Of a stretch of 64,000 nucleotides of DNA, positions 15,276 to 24,449 are shown one piece after another; the stretch's first letter is position 1; the number at the start of each line of letters is the position of its first letter. The translations under genes were made by a program, and so were the position numbers. The notes under the pieces are model-generated. The model ran no database searches and was not told the DNA's origin. It worked only from the letters and a program-made list of their open reading frames with translations. Source of the DNA: an uncultured Bacillota bacterium (GTDB lineage Bacteria; Bacillota; Clostridia; Lachnospirales; Lachnospiraceae); contig CAJKMA010000007.1 in NCBI GenBank assembly GCA_905200905.1, forward strand, positions 1-64,000, in the 5' to 3' direction.

Positions 15276-17725
15276 AAAAGATAATACGCAGAATAATAGT
15301 ACTATTCCTGGTTTTTGTAGGAGGAGTGGTAGGTTTTAGCTGTCTTATGAACAGTGAAAATACGGATAATAGAACAGACTTTCAGACACCGGAAGTTCCC
15401 TGTATGGCTATGCTTATGGGGGATACAGAAGTGAACCGCATGTATGGTTATGCCAAGAATATGGAGACAGATTATGTGAGGGATACTTTGACGCCCATAG
15501 GAACAGATAAAACCCTGGCTGTGAGCATTACTCCTTATGGAAGAGAAATCGAGAGTCTGGTATATGAAATTAAATCTTCAGATGGCGGCAAGGTAATTGA
15601 AAATAATAAAATTAAGAAATTTAAGGAACAGGAAAATGGAACCCTTACTGCAGAGTTCTCCTTGAAGAAGTCCATTCTCATGAATCAGGAATATACCTTG
15701 ATGTTTACTTTAAACACAGATGCAGGGAGCTGGAATTATTATACCAGGGTTATTCAAAGAGCAGGACTGAGTACAGAGAAATATATTGATTTTGTAAATA
15801 ATTTTTATCAAAAATCCGTGAGTCAGGATGAAAAGGGGGATTTGAGTACCTATCTGGAATCCGACGATTCTCCTGGGAACAATAGTTTTTATGATTTGAA
15901 TATTCACGCAGGTTTAAACATGGTATCCTGGGGCGATTTAGCACCCGAAATCAGCAGACCAGGCATTCCGTCTATTAAAGATATTAATGAAAACACAGGA
16001 AGCTTGTCCATTACTTATTATATTACAGCAGAAAACGGGGAAGGGGAAATTGAACGCTATCAGGTAGAAGAGTTCTTCCGGATGCGTTATGATCAGACAC
16101 GTGTGCGACTTCTGGATTTTCACCGCTCGGCGAAGCAGATTCTTACCATGGAACAGGCCATTGTAGCTGGTGGCAGGTTGAATCTAGGTGTTACAGACAA
16201 TAATATTCAGTATAAGGCGGACATCAGCGGAAATATTGTGGCTTTTGTCCAGCAGGGAGACTTATGGTCCTATAATGTAAAAAACAATAAACTAATCCGA
16301 ATTTTCAGTTTTCGGGATACAGGAAGTAATGATGAACGAAATGATAATGCCCAGCATGATGTGAAAATTGTTCGAGTGAGCAAAAATGGAGATGTGGACT
16401 TTATCTTGTATGGTTATATGAACAGGGGAGACCACGAAGGCGAGGTTGGAACCGCTGTTTATCACTACAATGCAGAGCAGAATGTAATTGAAGAAAAATT
16501 TTTCCTGTCCAGCACCAAATCTTTTGAATTTTTGAAACAGGATATTCAGGATTTTGCTTATGTGAGCAAAGATGGGAAACTTTACCTCCTCCTTTCAGAT
16601 ACTCTTTATCAGTTTCAAATGGAAGACAAGAGTTACAAGGCTTTGCAGGAGGGAATGAAGAAAGAATGTTTTTATGTATCAGAAAATGGTAGATATGCAG
16701 CCTGGATGGAGGGAATGGATCCATATAATGCAGACGCAGTTATATTGTTAGATTTAGAAACTGGAAAGCAACAGAAAGTAAGTGGTGACAGTGGAACAAA
16801 AATCCGGTTGTTTGGTTTTATTAACAATGACATGGTTTATGGGTTGGCAAAAGAAGAGGATATCCGAAAAAATGGGAATGAAACTCAGTTTGCTATGTAT
16901 GAAATACGTATCCAGAATAGTCAAGGCGAGGTAAAGAAAAGCTACAGCCAGGACGGATATTATATTATGAATGTTCTTTTTCAGGATAATCTTATCCAGT
17001 TGGAGCGTGCAAGAAGAGAAGGGGATTCCTATACGGCTGCTGGCAGTGAGCAGATTTTGAATAATGTGCGGGATAAAAAAGATGAGACTTTTTCTGTGGT
17101 AATGCTGACTACAGAACGTCAGGCAAATATTACGGGGATTCAGTTTGCCAAGACAGATGTTCAGGAGCCGTTGACCACGGAAGCAAAATTTGTGGAAAAT
17201 ACTCGGGATAATGTGTTGAATATGGAACAAAAGGAAACCAATGAGGAAGCATATTATGTTTATGCCATGGGAAAACTATGGGGGATTTATGAAAACGCTG
17301 CCAAGGCAGTACAGACAGCAGATGAAAACATGGGGGTCGTATTGAACCAGAAACAACAGTATCTTTGGGAACGGGGAAATGCAAAAGATCAGGGAGATAT
17401 TTCTCTAAGTGATGTTCCAGAAGCAGTGAAGGAGGCATCTTTAGACGTCAATGTTTTGAAGGAAAAGGTGAGAAATATGGGAACTGTGGCAGATCTTACA
17501 GGGTGTACCTTGGAGCAGATTTTATACGAGATTAGTTATCAGAGGCCAGTAATTACCAAAAGTCAGGATGGCCAGGCTAGGGTGATTGTGGGATTTGACT
17601 TGTATAATACGTATTTGTATGACCCACAGACTCAGAAAACGGAACCAATGGGATTAAAAGACAGTAAGAAAACCTTTGAAGAAAATGGAAATGTCTTTCT
17701 TTGTTATATGGAAGATATAGAATAA
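15272..17725 (+). CDS. Large membrane-anchored protein of unknown function
   Basis: An 817-residue protein with a basic N-terminus (MKKIIRRII) and one hydrophobic helix at residues ~8-25 (VLFLVFVGGVVGFSCLM); the rest is presumably outside the membrane. No transmembrane segments follow. The middle is rich in repeated beta-type segments separated by polar turns (for example NIVAFVQQGDLWSYNVKNNKL, DFAYVSKDGKLYLLLSDTLY, RYAAWMEGMDPYNADAVILLDLETGKQQKV), which read like blades of a beta-propeller. I do not recognise a catalytic motif. The 4-bp overlap with the methyltransferase gene is the only functional hint. Surface anchoring or envelope monitoring is possible but not shown. Confidence 0.7.
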   Translation: MKKIIRRIIVLFLVFVGGVVGFSCLMNSENTDNRTDFQTPEVPCMAMLMGDTEVNRMYGYAKNMETDYVRDTLTPIGTDKTLAVSITPYGREIESLVYEIKSSDGGKVIENNKIKKFKEQENGTLTAEFSLKKSILMNQEYTLMFTLNTDAGSWNYYTRVIQRAGLSTEKYIDFVNNFYQKSVSQDEKGDLSTYLESDDSPGNNSFYDLNIHAGLNMVSWGDLAPEISRPGIPSIKDINENTGSLSITYYITAENGEGEIERYQVEEFFRMRYDQTRVRLLDFHRSAKQILTMEQAIVAGGRLNLGVTDNNIQYKADISGNIVAFVQQGDLWSYNVKNNKLIRIFSFRDTGSNDERNDNAQHDVKIVRVSKNGDVDFILYGYMNRGDHEGEVGTAVYHYNAEQNVIEEKFFLSSTKSFEFLKQDIQDFAYVSKDGKLYLLLSDTLYQFQMEDKSYKALQEGMKKECFYVSENGRYAAWMEGMDPYNADAVILLDLETGKQQKVSGDSGTKIRLFGFINNDMVYGLAKEEDIRKNGNETQFAMYEIRIQNSQGEVKKSYSQDGYYIMNVLFQDNLIQLERARREGDSYTAAGSEQILNNVRDKKDETFSVVMLTTERQANITGIQFAKTDVQEPLTTEAKFVENTRDNVLNMEQKETNEEAYYVYAMGKLWGIYENAAKAVQTADENMGVVLNQKQQYLWERGNAKDQGDISLSDVPEAVKEASLDVNVLKEKVRNMGTVADLTGCTLEQILYEISYQRPVITKSQDGQARVIVGFDLYNTYLYDPQTQKTEPMGLKDSKKTFEENGNVFLCYMEDIE

Positions 17726-17751
17726 AAATAAGGAAAAAGGAGTGTTTTTGT

Positions 17752-18870
17752 ATGGACGAAAGAATTAAAAAATTAGCAAAGGTATTGGTGCATCATTCCT
17801 GTAGAGTGCAGAAGGGAGAAAAGGTATATCTTAATTATGTGGGGCAAGATACCAAGCCTTTGGCAAGACAATTAATGAAAGAAATATATGAGGCAGGCGG
17901 GGTTCCTTTCCCACATTTTACTGACCCACAGATGGAGAGAGAAATGCTGTTAGGCTGTACCGCAGAGCAGCTTCAGCTTATGGCAGAAATCGACGGTGCA
18001 GAGATGGCAAAAATGGACTGCTACATCGGAATCCGAGGCGGTGACAATGTATCAGAAAAGGCAGATGTGCCTTCAGAAAAATTGAATCTTTATGAAAAAT
18101 ATTACAGCACACCGGTTCATGGAAACATCCGTGTTCCAAAGACAAAATGGGTTGTTTTAAGATATCCAAATGCTTCTATGGCACAGTTATCGAATACAAG
18201 CCAGGAAGCTTTTGAGGACTTTTATTTTGATGTTTGTACAGTGGACTATGCAAAGATGGCAAAAGCTATGGAGCCACTGGTAAAATATATGGAGCGTACA
18301 GACAAAGTAAGGATTACAGGACCAGGCACAGACCTTACCTTCTCTATTAAGGACATTCCGGTAATTCCATGCAGCGGGGAATGTAATATTCCTGATGGAG
18401 AAATCTTTACAGCTCCTGTAAGAGACTCTATCAACGGAACATTAACTTATAATACTCCGTCTGCTTTCCAGGGCTTTACCTATGAAAATATTTCTTTTGA
18501 ATTTAAAGATGGAAAAATTGTAAAAGCTACCGCAAATGATACAGAGAGAATCAATAAAGTCCTTGATATTGACGAAGGTGCACGTTATATCGGAGAATTT
18601 GCCATTGGTGTAAATCCCTATGTGCTGCATCCTATGAAAGATACTCTGTTTGATGAGAAAATCCAGGGCTCCATCCACATCACGCCTGGCAGATGCTATG
18701 AAGGCGAAGCACCAAACGGCAACCATTCAGCAATTCACTGGGATTTAGTATTGATTCAAAGACCAGAGTATGGCGGTGGGGAAATTTATTTTGACGATGT
18801 TTTAGTTCGCAAAGACGGACTCTTTGTAGTACCAGAACTGGAAGGGTTAAATCCGGAGAATTTGAAGTAA
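17752..18870 (+). CDS. M29-family metallo-aminopeptidase (AmpS/PepS-like)
   Basis: From the ATG at 17752 (AAGGAG upstream) this gives 372 residues, slightly below the ~410 of typical M29 enzymes. Family features: the KVYLNYVGQDTKPLARQLMKEIYEAGG opening, EFAIGVNPYV, and the metal-site region EGEAPNGNHSAIHWDLVL near the C-terminus containing the conserved E, H and D ligands. It is cytoplasmic and should trim N-terminal residues from short peptides. Codons upstream of 17752 are in frame but overlap the preceding gene and have no ribosome site. Confidence 0.85.
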   Translation: MDERIKKLAKVLVHHSCRVQKGEKVYLNYVGQDTKPLARQLMKEIYEAGGVPFPHFTDPQMEREMLLGCTAEQLQLMAEIDGAEMAKMDCYIGIRGGDNVSEKADVPSEKLNLYEKYYSTPVHGNIRVPKTKWVVLRYPNASMAQLSNTSQEAFEDFYFDVCTVDYAKMAKAMEPLVKYMERTDKVRITGPGTDLTFSIKDIPVIPCSGECNIPDGEIFTAPVRDSINGTLTYNTPSAFQGFTYENISFEFKDGKIVKATANDTERINKVLDIDEGARYIGEFAIGVNPYVLHPMKDTLFDEKIQGSIHITPGRCYEGEAPNGNHSAIHWDLVLIQRPEYGGGEIYFDDVLVRKDGLFVVPELEGLNPENLK

Positions 18871-18883
18871 AAGCAGTTTATCC

Positions 18884-18912
18884 TTGCACTGGGCAGGGCA
18901 ATGAGATATACT
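18884..18912 (+). promoter_or_regulatory. Sigma-A promoter of asnS
   Basis: TTGCAC (18884-18889), 17-bp spacer, TATACT (18907-18912), leaving an ~80-nt leader before asnS. No T-box consensus is visible in that leader. Confidence 0.6.
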
Positions 18913-18996
18913 ATAAGGAAATTGATGCCAAGGTATCAGAAATGGAAATAAGTCTCAGCGTATCTGCTGATAAAATACAAAGAAGGAGACAGACAA

Positions 18997-20388
18997 ATGC
19001 AGTTAACAACAGTAAAAGAAATTTACAAAGACACAGCGCAGTATCTGGACAAAGAAATCACTGTAGGCGGCTGGGTGAGAAGTGTCCGGGATTCTAAAAC
19101 CTTCGGATTCATTGTACTTCATGACGGAAGTTTTTTTGAAACTCTTCAGGTGGTTTATCATGACACAATGGCAAATTTCCAGGAGATTTCAAAATTAAAT
19201 GTAGGTGCAGCAATTGTAGTAAAAGGAACCTTAGTGGCAACACCACAGGCTAAACAGGCTTTTGAGATTCAGGCAACAGAAATCAGTGTGGAGGGGGATT
19301 CTGCAGCTGATTATCCGTTGCAGAAGAAGCGCCATTCCATGGAATATTTAAGAACCATTTCTCATTTAAGACCGAGAACCAATACGTTTCAGGCAGTATT
19401 CCGTGTGCGCTCCTTGATTGCCTTTGCCATTCATCAGTTCTTCCAGGAGAGAGGATTTGTTTATGTACACACTCCTCTTATTACAGGCAGTGACTGTGAA
19501 GGTGCAGGAGAAATGTTCCAGGTAACTACCATGGACTTAAATGATATTCCTAAGACAGAAGATGGAAAAGTAGATTTCTCACAGGATTTCTTCAGAAAAC
19601 CGACAAACCTGACAGTAAGCGGCCAGTTAAACGGAGAAACTTATGCACAGGCATTCCGCAATATTTATACTTTCGGACCAACCTTCCGTGCAGAAAACTC
19701 CAATACCACACGCCACGCAGCAGAGTTCTGGATGATTGAGCCGGAGATGGCATTTGCAGATTTAGATGACAACATGGCTCTGGCAGAAGATATGTTGAAA
19801 TATGTAATTCGCTATGTTCTGGAACATGCACCAGAAGAGATGAACTTCTTTAATTCTTTTATTGACAAAGGACTCCTTGACCGGTTAAACCATGTGTTAA
19901 ACTCAGAGTTTGGCCATGTTACTTATACAGAAGCTATTGAGATTCTGGAAAAAGCAAATGACAAGTTTGATTACAAAGTATATTGGGGATGTGATTTACA
20001 GACAGAGCATGAGAGATACCTCACTGAGCAGGTTTATAAACGTCCTGTTTTTGTTACCGATTATCCAAAGGAAATCAAGGCATTTTATATGAAGCTCAAT
20101 GAGGATAATAAGACCGTTGCAGCTATGGACTGCCTGGTTCCAGGAATCGGAGAAATCATTGGGGGAAGCCAGAGAGAGGATTCCTATGAAAAACTTTGTG
20201 CAAGAATGGATGAGTTAGGACTGAAAAAAGAGGATTATGACTTCTACTTAGACCTGCGTAAATACGGTTCTACCCGTCATGCAGGATTTGGTTTAGGTTT
20301 TGAGCGCTGCGTGATGTACCTGACAGGTATGCAGAACATTCGTGACGTGATTCCATTCCCAAGAACTGTAAACAATTGTGAATTATAA
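18997..20388 (+). CDS. asnS: Asparaginyl-tRNA synthetase
   Basis: A 463-residue class IIb synthetase. The N-terminal OB-fold (ITVGGWVRSVRDSKTFGFIVLHDGS, residues ~20-45) binds the anticodon. Class II motif 2 appears as FGPTFRAENSNTTRHAAEFWMIEPEMAF and motif 3 as GFGLGFERCVMYLTGMQNIRDVIPFPR at the C-terminus. SNTTRHAAEFWMIEPE is the Asn-type version, distinct from Asp enzymes. An AGAAGGAG ribosome site precedes the start. The next gene begins 17 bp after the stop with its own ribosome site, so they may be co-transcribed. Confidence 0.95.
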   Translation: MQLTTVKEIYKDTAQYLDKEITVGGWVRSVRDSKTFGFIVLHDGSFFETLQVVYHDTMANFQEISKLNVGAAIVVKGTLVATPQAKQAFEIQATEISVEGDSAADYPLQKKRHSMEYLRTISHLRPRTNTFQAVFRVRSLIAFAIHQFFQERGFVYVHTPLITGSDCEGAGEMFQVTTMDLNDIPKTEDGKVDFSQDFFRKPTNLTVSGQLNGETYAQAFRNIYTFGPTFRAENSNTTRHAAEFWMIEPEMAFADLDDNMALAEDMLKYVIRYVLEHAPEEMNFFNSFIDKGLLDRLNHVLNSEFGHVTYTEAIEILEKANDKFDYKVYWGCDLQTEHERYLTEQVYKRPVFVTDYPKEIKAFYMKLNEDNKTVAAMDCLVPGIGEIIGGSQREDSYEKLCARMDELGLKKEDYDFYLDLRKYGSTRHAGFGLGFERCVMYLTGMQNIRDVIPFPRTVNNCEL

Positions 20389-20405
20389 GAGAGAAAAGGA
20401 GTACC

Positions 20406-21473
20406 ATGAGATTTTTCCATATTGCAGATGTTCATTTGGGCATGCAGCCTGATAAAGGCTGCCCCTGGAGTGAGAACAGAAGCCGAGAAATCTGGGAAAG
20501 CTTTAAGAGAGTGATACAGCAGGCTGGCAGGGAAAATGCCAGCCTGTTTCTCATTGCCGGAGATTTATTCCATAGACAGCCTCTTACCAGAGAATTAAAG
20601 GAAGTAAATGCTTTGTTTGCTTCCATTCCCCAGGTACAAATTGTTCTTATTGCAGGAAATCATGATTATATTAAAGGCGAGCTTCCTTCTAAGAGAATTA
20701 CCTGGGCGCCGAATGTGTGCTGGCTGGAAGAAGAAAATCTTACGCATGTGGATTTTCCAGAAATAAAAACCAGGGTTTGGGGACTTAGTTATCATAGACG
20801 GGAGATTTTAGAACCTCTTTATGACGGAATTAAGGAGCTCAAAGACAGTTCTATGATGTACAACATTCTTTTAGCCCACGGAGGGGATGAAAAACATATT
20901 CCTATGAATGGAGAAACCTTTCGCAAGCGTAACTTCGACTATATTGCCTTAGGACATATTCATAAGCCACAGATCCTACAGGAAAACTATCTGGCATATG
21001 CAGGTTCTTTGGAACCTTTGGACAGAAACGAAACAGGGCGTCATGGCTTTATGAAAGGAGAGTGCAGCAAGGACGGAACAAGAGTAGCCTTTGTGCCTTA
21101 TTCCATGCGGGAGTATAAAAGATTTAAGTTGCAGGTAACAGAAAAAACAACACAGGTATCCTTAGAAGATGGCTTGGAGAGAATTTTGGAGGAACATGGA
21201 AGGCAGCATATTTATACCATTTTGCTGGAGGGTATACGAGGAAAACATACAGAGTTTCTGCCGGACAGTCTGAAAAAGCTTGGAAATATTGTAAGTGTGG
21301 AGGATTGCACACGCAAGGCTTATTCTGTAAGACAGCTTTTAGAAGAGTATGAAGGCAGCGTTCTGGAAGAGTATATTCAGTCTTTTGACATAGGACATCT
21401 CACAGAAGAAGAGGAAAAAATTCTCCGTTTTGGTATAGAGGCATTGTTAGAATCAGGGGAGGAACTGCTATGA
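20406..21473 (+). CDS. YhaO/SbcD-like DNA repair exonuclease subunit
   Basis: A 355-residue metallophosphoesterase of the Mre11/SbcD group. Motifs in order: IADVHLGMQPD, LIAGDLFHRQPL, VLIAGNHDYIKG, ILLAHGGDEKH and IALGHIHKPQI, which give the two-metal nuclease centre. It overlaps the next gene (YhaN-like ATPase) by 4 bp, as sbcD-sbcC and yhaO-yhaN pairs do. It likely acts on DNA ends together with that partner. The strong AAAAGGAG ribosome site sets the start. Confidence 0.85.
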   Translation: MRFFHIADVHLGMQPDKGCPWSENRSREIWESFKRVIQQAGRENASLFLIAGDLFHRQPLTRELKEVNALFASIPQVQIVLIAGNHDYIKGELPSKRITWAPNVCWLEEENLTHVDFPEIKTRVWGLSYHRREILEPLYDGIKELKDSSMMYNILLAHGGDEKHIPMNGETFRKRNFDYIALGHIHKPQILQENYLAYAGSLEPLDRNETGRHGFMKGECSKDGTRVAFVPYSMREYKRFKLQVTEKTTQVSLEDGLERILEEHGRQHIYTILLEGIRGKHTEFLPDSLKKLGNIVSVEDCTRKAYSVRQLLEEYEGSVLEEYIQSFDIGHLTEEEEKILRFGIEALLESGEELL

Positions 21474-23005
21474 TTATTAATAAATTGCAGCTTAAAAATT
21501 TTGGCAGATTTCAGAATCGGGAACTGATTCTAAAACCAGGAGTCAATGTGATTTACGGGGGAAATGAAAGTGGGAAATCCACCATTCATACCTTTTTACA
21601 AAGTATGCTTTTTGGTATGAAAAGGATGCGGGGACGGGCTTCCAGAACAGATAGCTACAATAAATATATGCCCTGGGAAAATGCTGGATGGTATGAAGGT
21701 GCCATGACTTTTACTTGCGGAGAAAAGCGTTTCCAATTGGAGCGGAATTTCCAGAAAAATAAGGAAGAATCAGTATTATTCTGTGAAACAGATGGGGAGT
21801 TGCTTTCTGTAAAAGACGGGGATTTAGACATGCTTCTTGGAAACATCTCCGAGGTTGTGTATTGTAATACCGTATCTGTTGGACAGGCCAAAAGTACAAC
21901 GCAAGAAGGTCTTTATAAGGAGTTGCGAGATTATTTGGCAGAATTTCAGGGGTCAGGGGATATGCATTTTGATCCGGAAAAAGCAGTGGAAATCCTGAAA
22001 CAAAAGAGAAAACAGAAGGAAAAACAAGAAGAGATTGCAGCTGAGAAAAAAGAAAAAGAAGAGGAGCGGCTGGCATATGAAATCAGACATGAACAGGAAG
22101 AAATCCGAAATCTGAAACAAAAACAACAAGAGTTCCAGATTCAGGCAGCAAAACTTGCAAGAGAAGAACGCCAAGCGCAGGATGCAGAGCAAACAGAGGG
22201 AGCAAGAAGGGAAACGTCAAGCAGGAAAGGGCTGAAACTTATGGCAGCAGCAGGATTTTTCTTGTGTTTTCTGCTGTTCGTATTTGGAAAAATACCATGG
22301 TATCTGATGATAATGGGGGCTGTATTTCTGGTAGTAGTATGGCTGCTTCCATGGTTGTTTCCAGGTTTCATAAAAGCGTCCACAAAGAAGGAGGAACCCA
22401 ATGTTTCTCCATCGGATACAGGAAAAGTAAAGTTGCAGGAGAGACTTGGAATGTTGAACGAAAACCTGCAAGAGCGCCAGAGAAAGTTGGAAAATCTTCA
22501 GGAGGAATATGAGGAAGCAAGACAAGAGCAGGGAGAAATTCTGTCTGCCAGAAGGGAGATAAGAACCCTTTTAGAAGCAGAGAGGAGAATCAAGGAGGCA
22601 GCAGCCAGAATGCAGAAAAAAACAGGGGGAGTTCTTCAAAAAAAACTGTCTCAAATTTTTTCCAGTCTTACCCAGGGGAAATACCAGCAGATTATTCTGG
22701 ATGAGGATTTTAATATTCATTTGAGTCAGAATGGAAAACTTCTGGCTTTGCATCAAGTGAGCTTTGGAACTATGGAACAGGTTTATCTGGCTCTGCGTCT
22801 GGCATGTGGGGAAATCCTTTGTCAGGAAGAAGATCTTCCATTGGTACTGGACGAGACCTTTGCTATGTACGATGATAATCGTCTTTGCAATACGTTAAGA
22901 TGGCTTCATGAGAATTATTCTCAGGTGATTTTGTTTAGCTGTCATAAAAGGGAAATACAGGCTTTAGAAGGTATGGGTATTTTGTATCATCTTGTAGAGC
23001 TATAG
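21470..23005 (+). CDS. YhaN/SbcC-like SMC-family ATPase, short form with membrane segments
   Basis: A 511-residue protein with Walker A VIYGGNESGKST (residues ~28-39) and a C-terminal LPLVLDETFAMYDD Walker B/D-loop, split by a charged coiled coil (about residues 165-260 and 325-380). Between the coils are two hydrophobic stretches (LMAAAGFFLCFLLFVFG and WYLMIMGAVFLVVVWLLPWLF), so the hinge end appears membrane-embedded. B. subtilis YhaN is about 960 residues; this one has very short arms. It should pair with the overlapping YhaO-like nuclease in DNA break processing, possibly at the membrane. Confidence 0.78.
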   Translation: MIINKLQLKNFGRFQNRELILKPGVNVIYGGNESGKSTIHTFLQSMLFGMKRMRGRASRTDSYNKYMPWENAGWYEGAMTFTCGEKRFQLERNFQKNKEESVLFCETDGELLSVKDGDLDMLLGNISEVVYCNTVSVGQAKSTTQEGLYKELRDYLAEFQGSGDMHFDPEKAVEILKQKRKQKEKQEEIAAEKKEKEEERLAYEIRHEQEEIRNLKQKQQEFQIQAAKLAREERQAQDAEQTEGARRETSSRKGLKLMAAAGFFLCFLLFVFGKIPWYLMIMGAVFLVVVWLLPWLFPGFIKASTKKEEPNVSPSDTGKVKLQERLGMLNENLQERQRKLENLQEEYEEARQEQGEILSARREIRTLLEAERRIKEAAARMQKKTGGVLQKKLSQIFSSLTQGKYQQIILDEDFNIHLSQNGKLLALHQVSFGTMEQVYLALRLACGEILCQEEDLPLVLDETFAMYDDNRLCNTLRWLHENYSQVILFSCHKREIQALEGMGILYHLVEL

Positions 23006-23024
23006 AAACAGGAGGAATGAGAAG

Positions 23025-23519
23025 ATGAATGAATTTAATCATTTTGACCGAAATGGAAATGCAGTGATGGTGGATGTGTCTGGCAAAGAACCAACATATA
23101 GAACTGCTGTTGCTCAAGGAAAAATCCTGGTATCAGATGAGATTTTGCAGGCGGTTTTAGAGCAAAAAGTGAAAAAAGGAGATGTTCTGGGTGTGGCACG
23201 GGTTGCAGGAATCATGGCAGTAAAACAGACCTCATCTATTATTCCTATGTGTCATCCTTTGATGATTCAGAAATGCTCTATGGATTTCCAGGTGCTTTCA
23301 GATGAACATGCCATTTTGGCTGTGTGTACTGTAAAAACGGAAGGGAAAACAGGAGTAGAGATGGAGGCCCTTCATGGTGTTAGCGCTGCACTTCTTACTA
23401 TTTATGATATGTGTAAAGCTATAGACAAGAGAATGGTGCTTCAGGATATTCATTTAGTAGAAAAAACAGGAGGAAAAAGCGGAGATTTCCGATTTTCCTC
23501 CAAGGAATCATCTTATTAA
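23025..23519 (+). CDS. moaC: Cyclic pyranopterin monophosphate synthase
   Basis: A 164-residue MoaC, normal length. Visible motifs: PMCHPLMIQKCSMDF and VKTEGKTGVEMEALHGVSAALLTIYDMCKAIDK, which contain the active-site histidine and lysine residues. It performs the second step of molybdenum cofactor synthesis, acting on the product of MoaA. It follows the YhaN-like gene by 19 bp with a GGAGGAATG ribosome site. Its stop overlaps the stop of the convergent MOSC-MogA gene by 4 bp. Confidence 0.93.
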   Translation: MNEFNHFDRNGNAVMVDVSGKEPTYRTAVAQGKILVSDEILQAVLEQKVKKGDVLGVARVAGIMAVKQTSSIIPMCHPLMIQKCSMDFQVLSDEHAILAVCTVKTEGKTGVEMEALHGVSAALLTIYDMCKAIDKRMVLQDIHLVEKTGGKSGDFRFSSKESSY

Positions 23520-24445
23520 GGGAGAGCGCACTCAGAAGCGCTTCCCTTTAAAATTTCCAAGCCGTGTTCGAGAGCAGGAAGAATGCAATCCAGGCTTTCC
23601 TTCACGGCCTTTGGACTGCCGGGAAGGTTAATAATGAGAGTCTGTCCTCGTAGTACAGAAACACCTCGGCTTAACATGGCCCGATTGGTAATCTGCATAG
23701 AATAAGCCCGAATAGCTTCCGAAATACCAGGAGCCAGACGGTCTGCAACGGCGAGTGTGGCTTCTGGTGTGCAGTCACGCATGGAAAATCCGGTACCTCC
23801 TGTGGTGAGTATTAAATCCACTTTTAGATGGTCACAGAGATGAATGAGGGTCTCTTCAATGGTTTTCTGTTCGTCTGGTAAGATGCGCTGGTCAATGACT
23901 AGATAATTTTCTGTTTCTATGATTTCACGAATGAGAGGGCCGCTTTTGTCTTCTCTTTCTTTGGCAGCTCCTTTATCACTAAGGGTTAGAACTGCAGTGC
24001 GGAAACGGTTCTTTTCGCCGATTATTGTCATTTCATCCCCTGTTCGAATCATGCCGCCTTGTATAACCTTTGCAAATACCCCTTCTTTTGGCATAATGCA
24101 CTCACCCATGATTTTATAAATTTCACAGTGAGAATGACATTGCTTACCTATCTGGGTCATTTCTAGAATGACATCGCCGCACTGGAAGAGAGTTCCAACA
24201 GGCAGATTTCTGAAATCAAATCCTTCTACTACTAGATTTTCACCAAAAGCGCCGTCTATAATATCTGCCCCTCTTTTTTTGAAGTCTTGGATTTTATCAT
24301 AGGAGAGCAGACTTACTTGGCGGTGCCACTTTCCAGCGTGAGCGTCTTTTTCTATGCCCCAGTCCTTTACAAAGCTTGCTTCTTCTACTTTGTGTTTCTG
24401 GGTTCCTTTTTTTTCACTGATACAAATTGCTTTTACAATTCCCAT
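23516..24445 (-). CDS. MOSC domain - MogA/MoaB fusion, molybdenum cofactor biosynthesis
   Basis: A 309-residue two-domain protein. Residues 1 to ~145 form a MOSC domain (HAGKWHRQVSLLSYDKI, FGENLVVEGFD, GDVILEMTQIGKQCHSHCEIY with conserved cysteines). Residues ~155-309 form a MogA/MoaB molybdopterin-binding domain (AVLTLSDKGAAKEREDKSGP, LTTGGTGFSMRDCTPEA, INLPGSPKAVKESLDCILP). MogA adenylylates molybdopterin before metal insertion; MOSC domains bind sulfur/metal-loaded cofactor. It lies 4 bp after moaA on the same strand, so they form an operon. The single frame and good joint show a genuine fusion. Confidence 0.88.
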   Translation of the reverse strand: MGIVKAICISEKKGTQKHKVEEASFVKDWGIEKDAHAGKWHRQVSLLSYDKIQDFKKRGADIIDGAFGENLVVEGFDFRNLPVGTLFQCGDVILEMTQIGKQCHSHCEIYKIMGECIMPKEGVFAKVIQGGMIRTGDEMTIIGEKNRFRTAVLTLSDKGAAKEREDKSGPLIREIIETENYLVIDQRILPDEQKTIEETLIHLCDHLKVDLILTTGGTGFSMRDCTPEATLAVADRLAPGISEAIRAYSMQITNRAMLSRGVSVLRGQTLIINLPGSPKAVKESLDCILPALEHGLEILKGSASECALP

Positions 24446-24449
24446 AAGT

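Noticed and set aside
16401..17438. Minus-strand open frames opposite the 817-residue unknown protein
   Set aside because: The plus-strand frame is continuous, overlaps its neighbour in a coupled manner and has an anchor helix; the antisense frames look random.
18913..18996. Possible T-box leader for asnS
   Set aside because: The leader is only ~80 nt and lacks the T-box consensus and a specifier hairpin.
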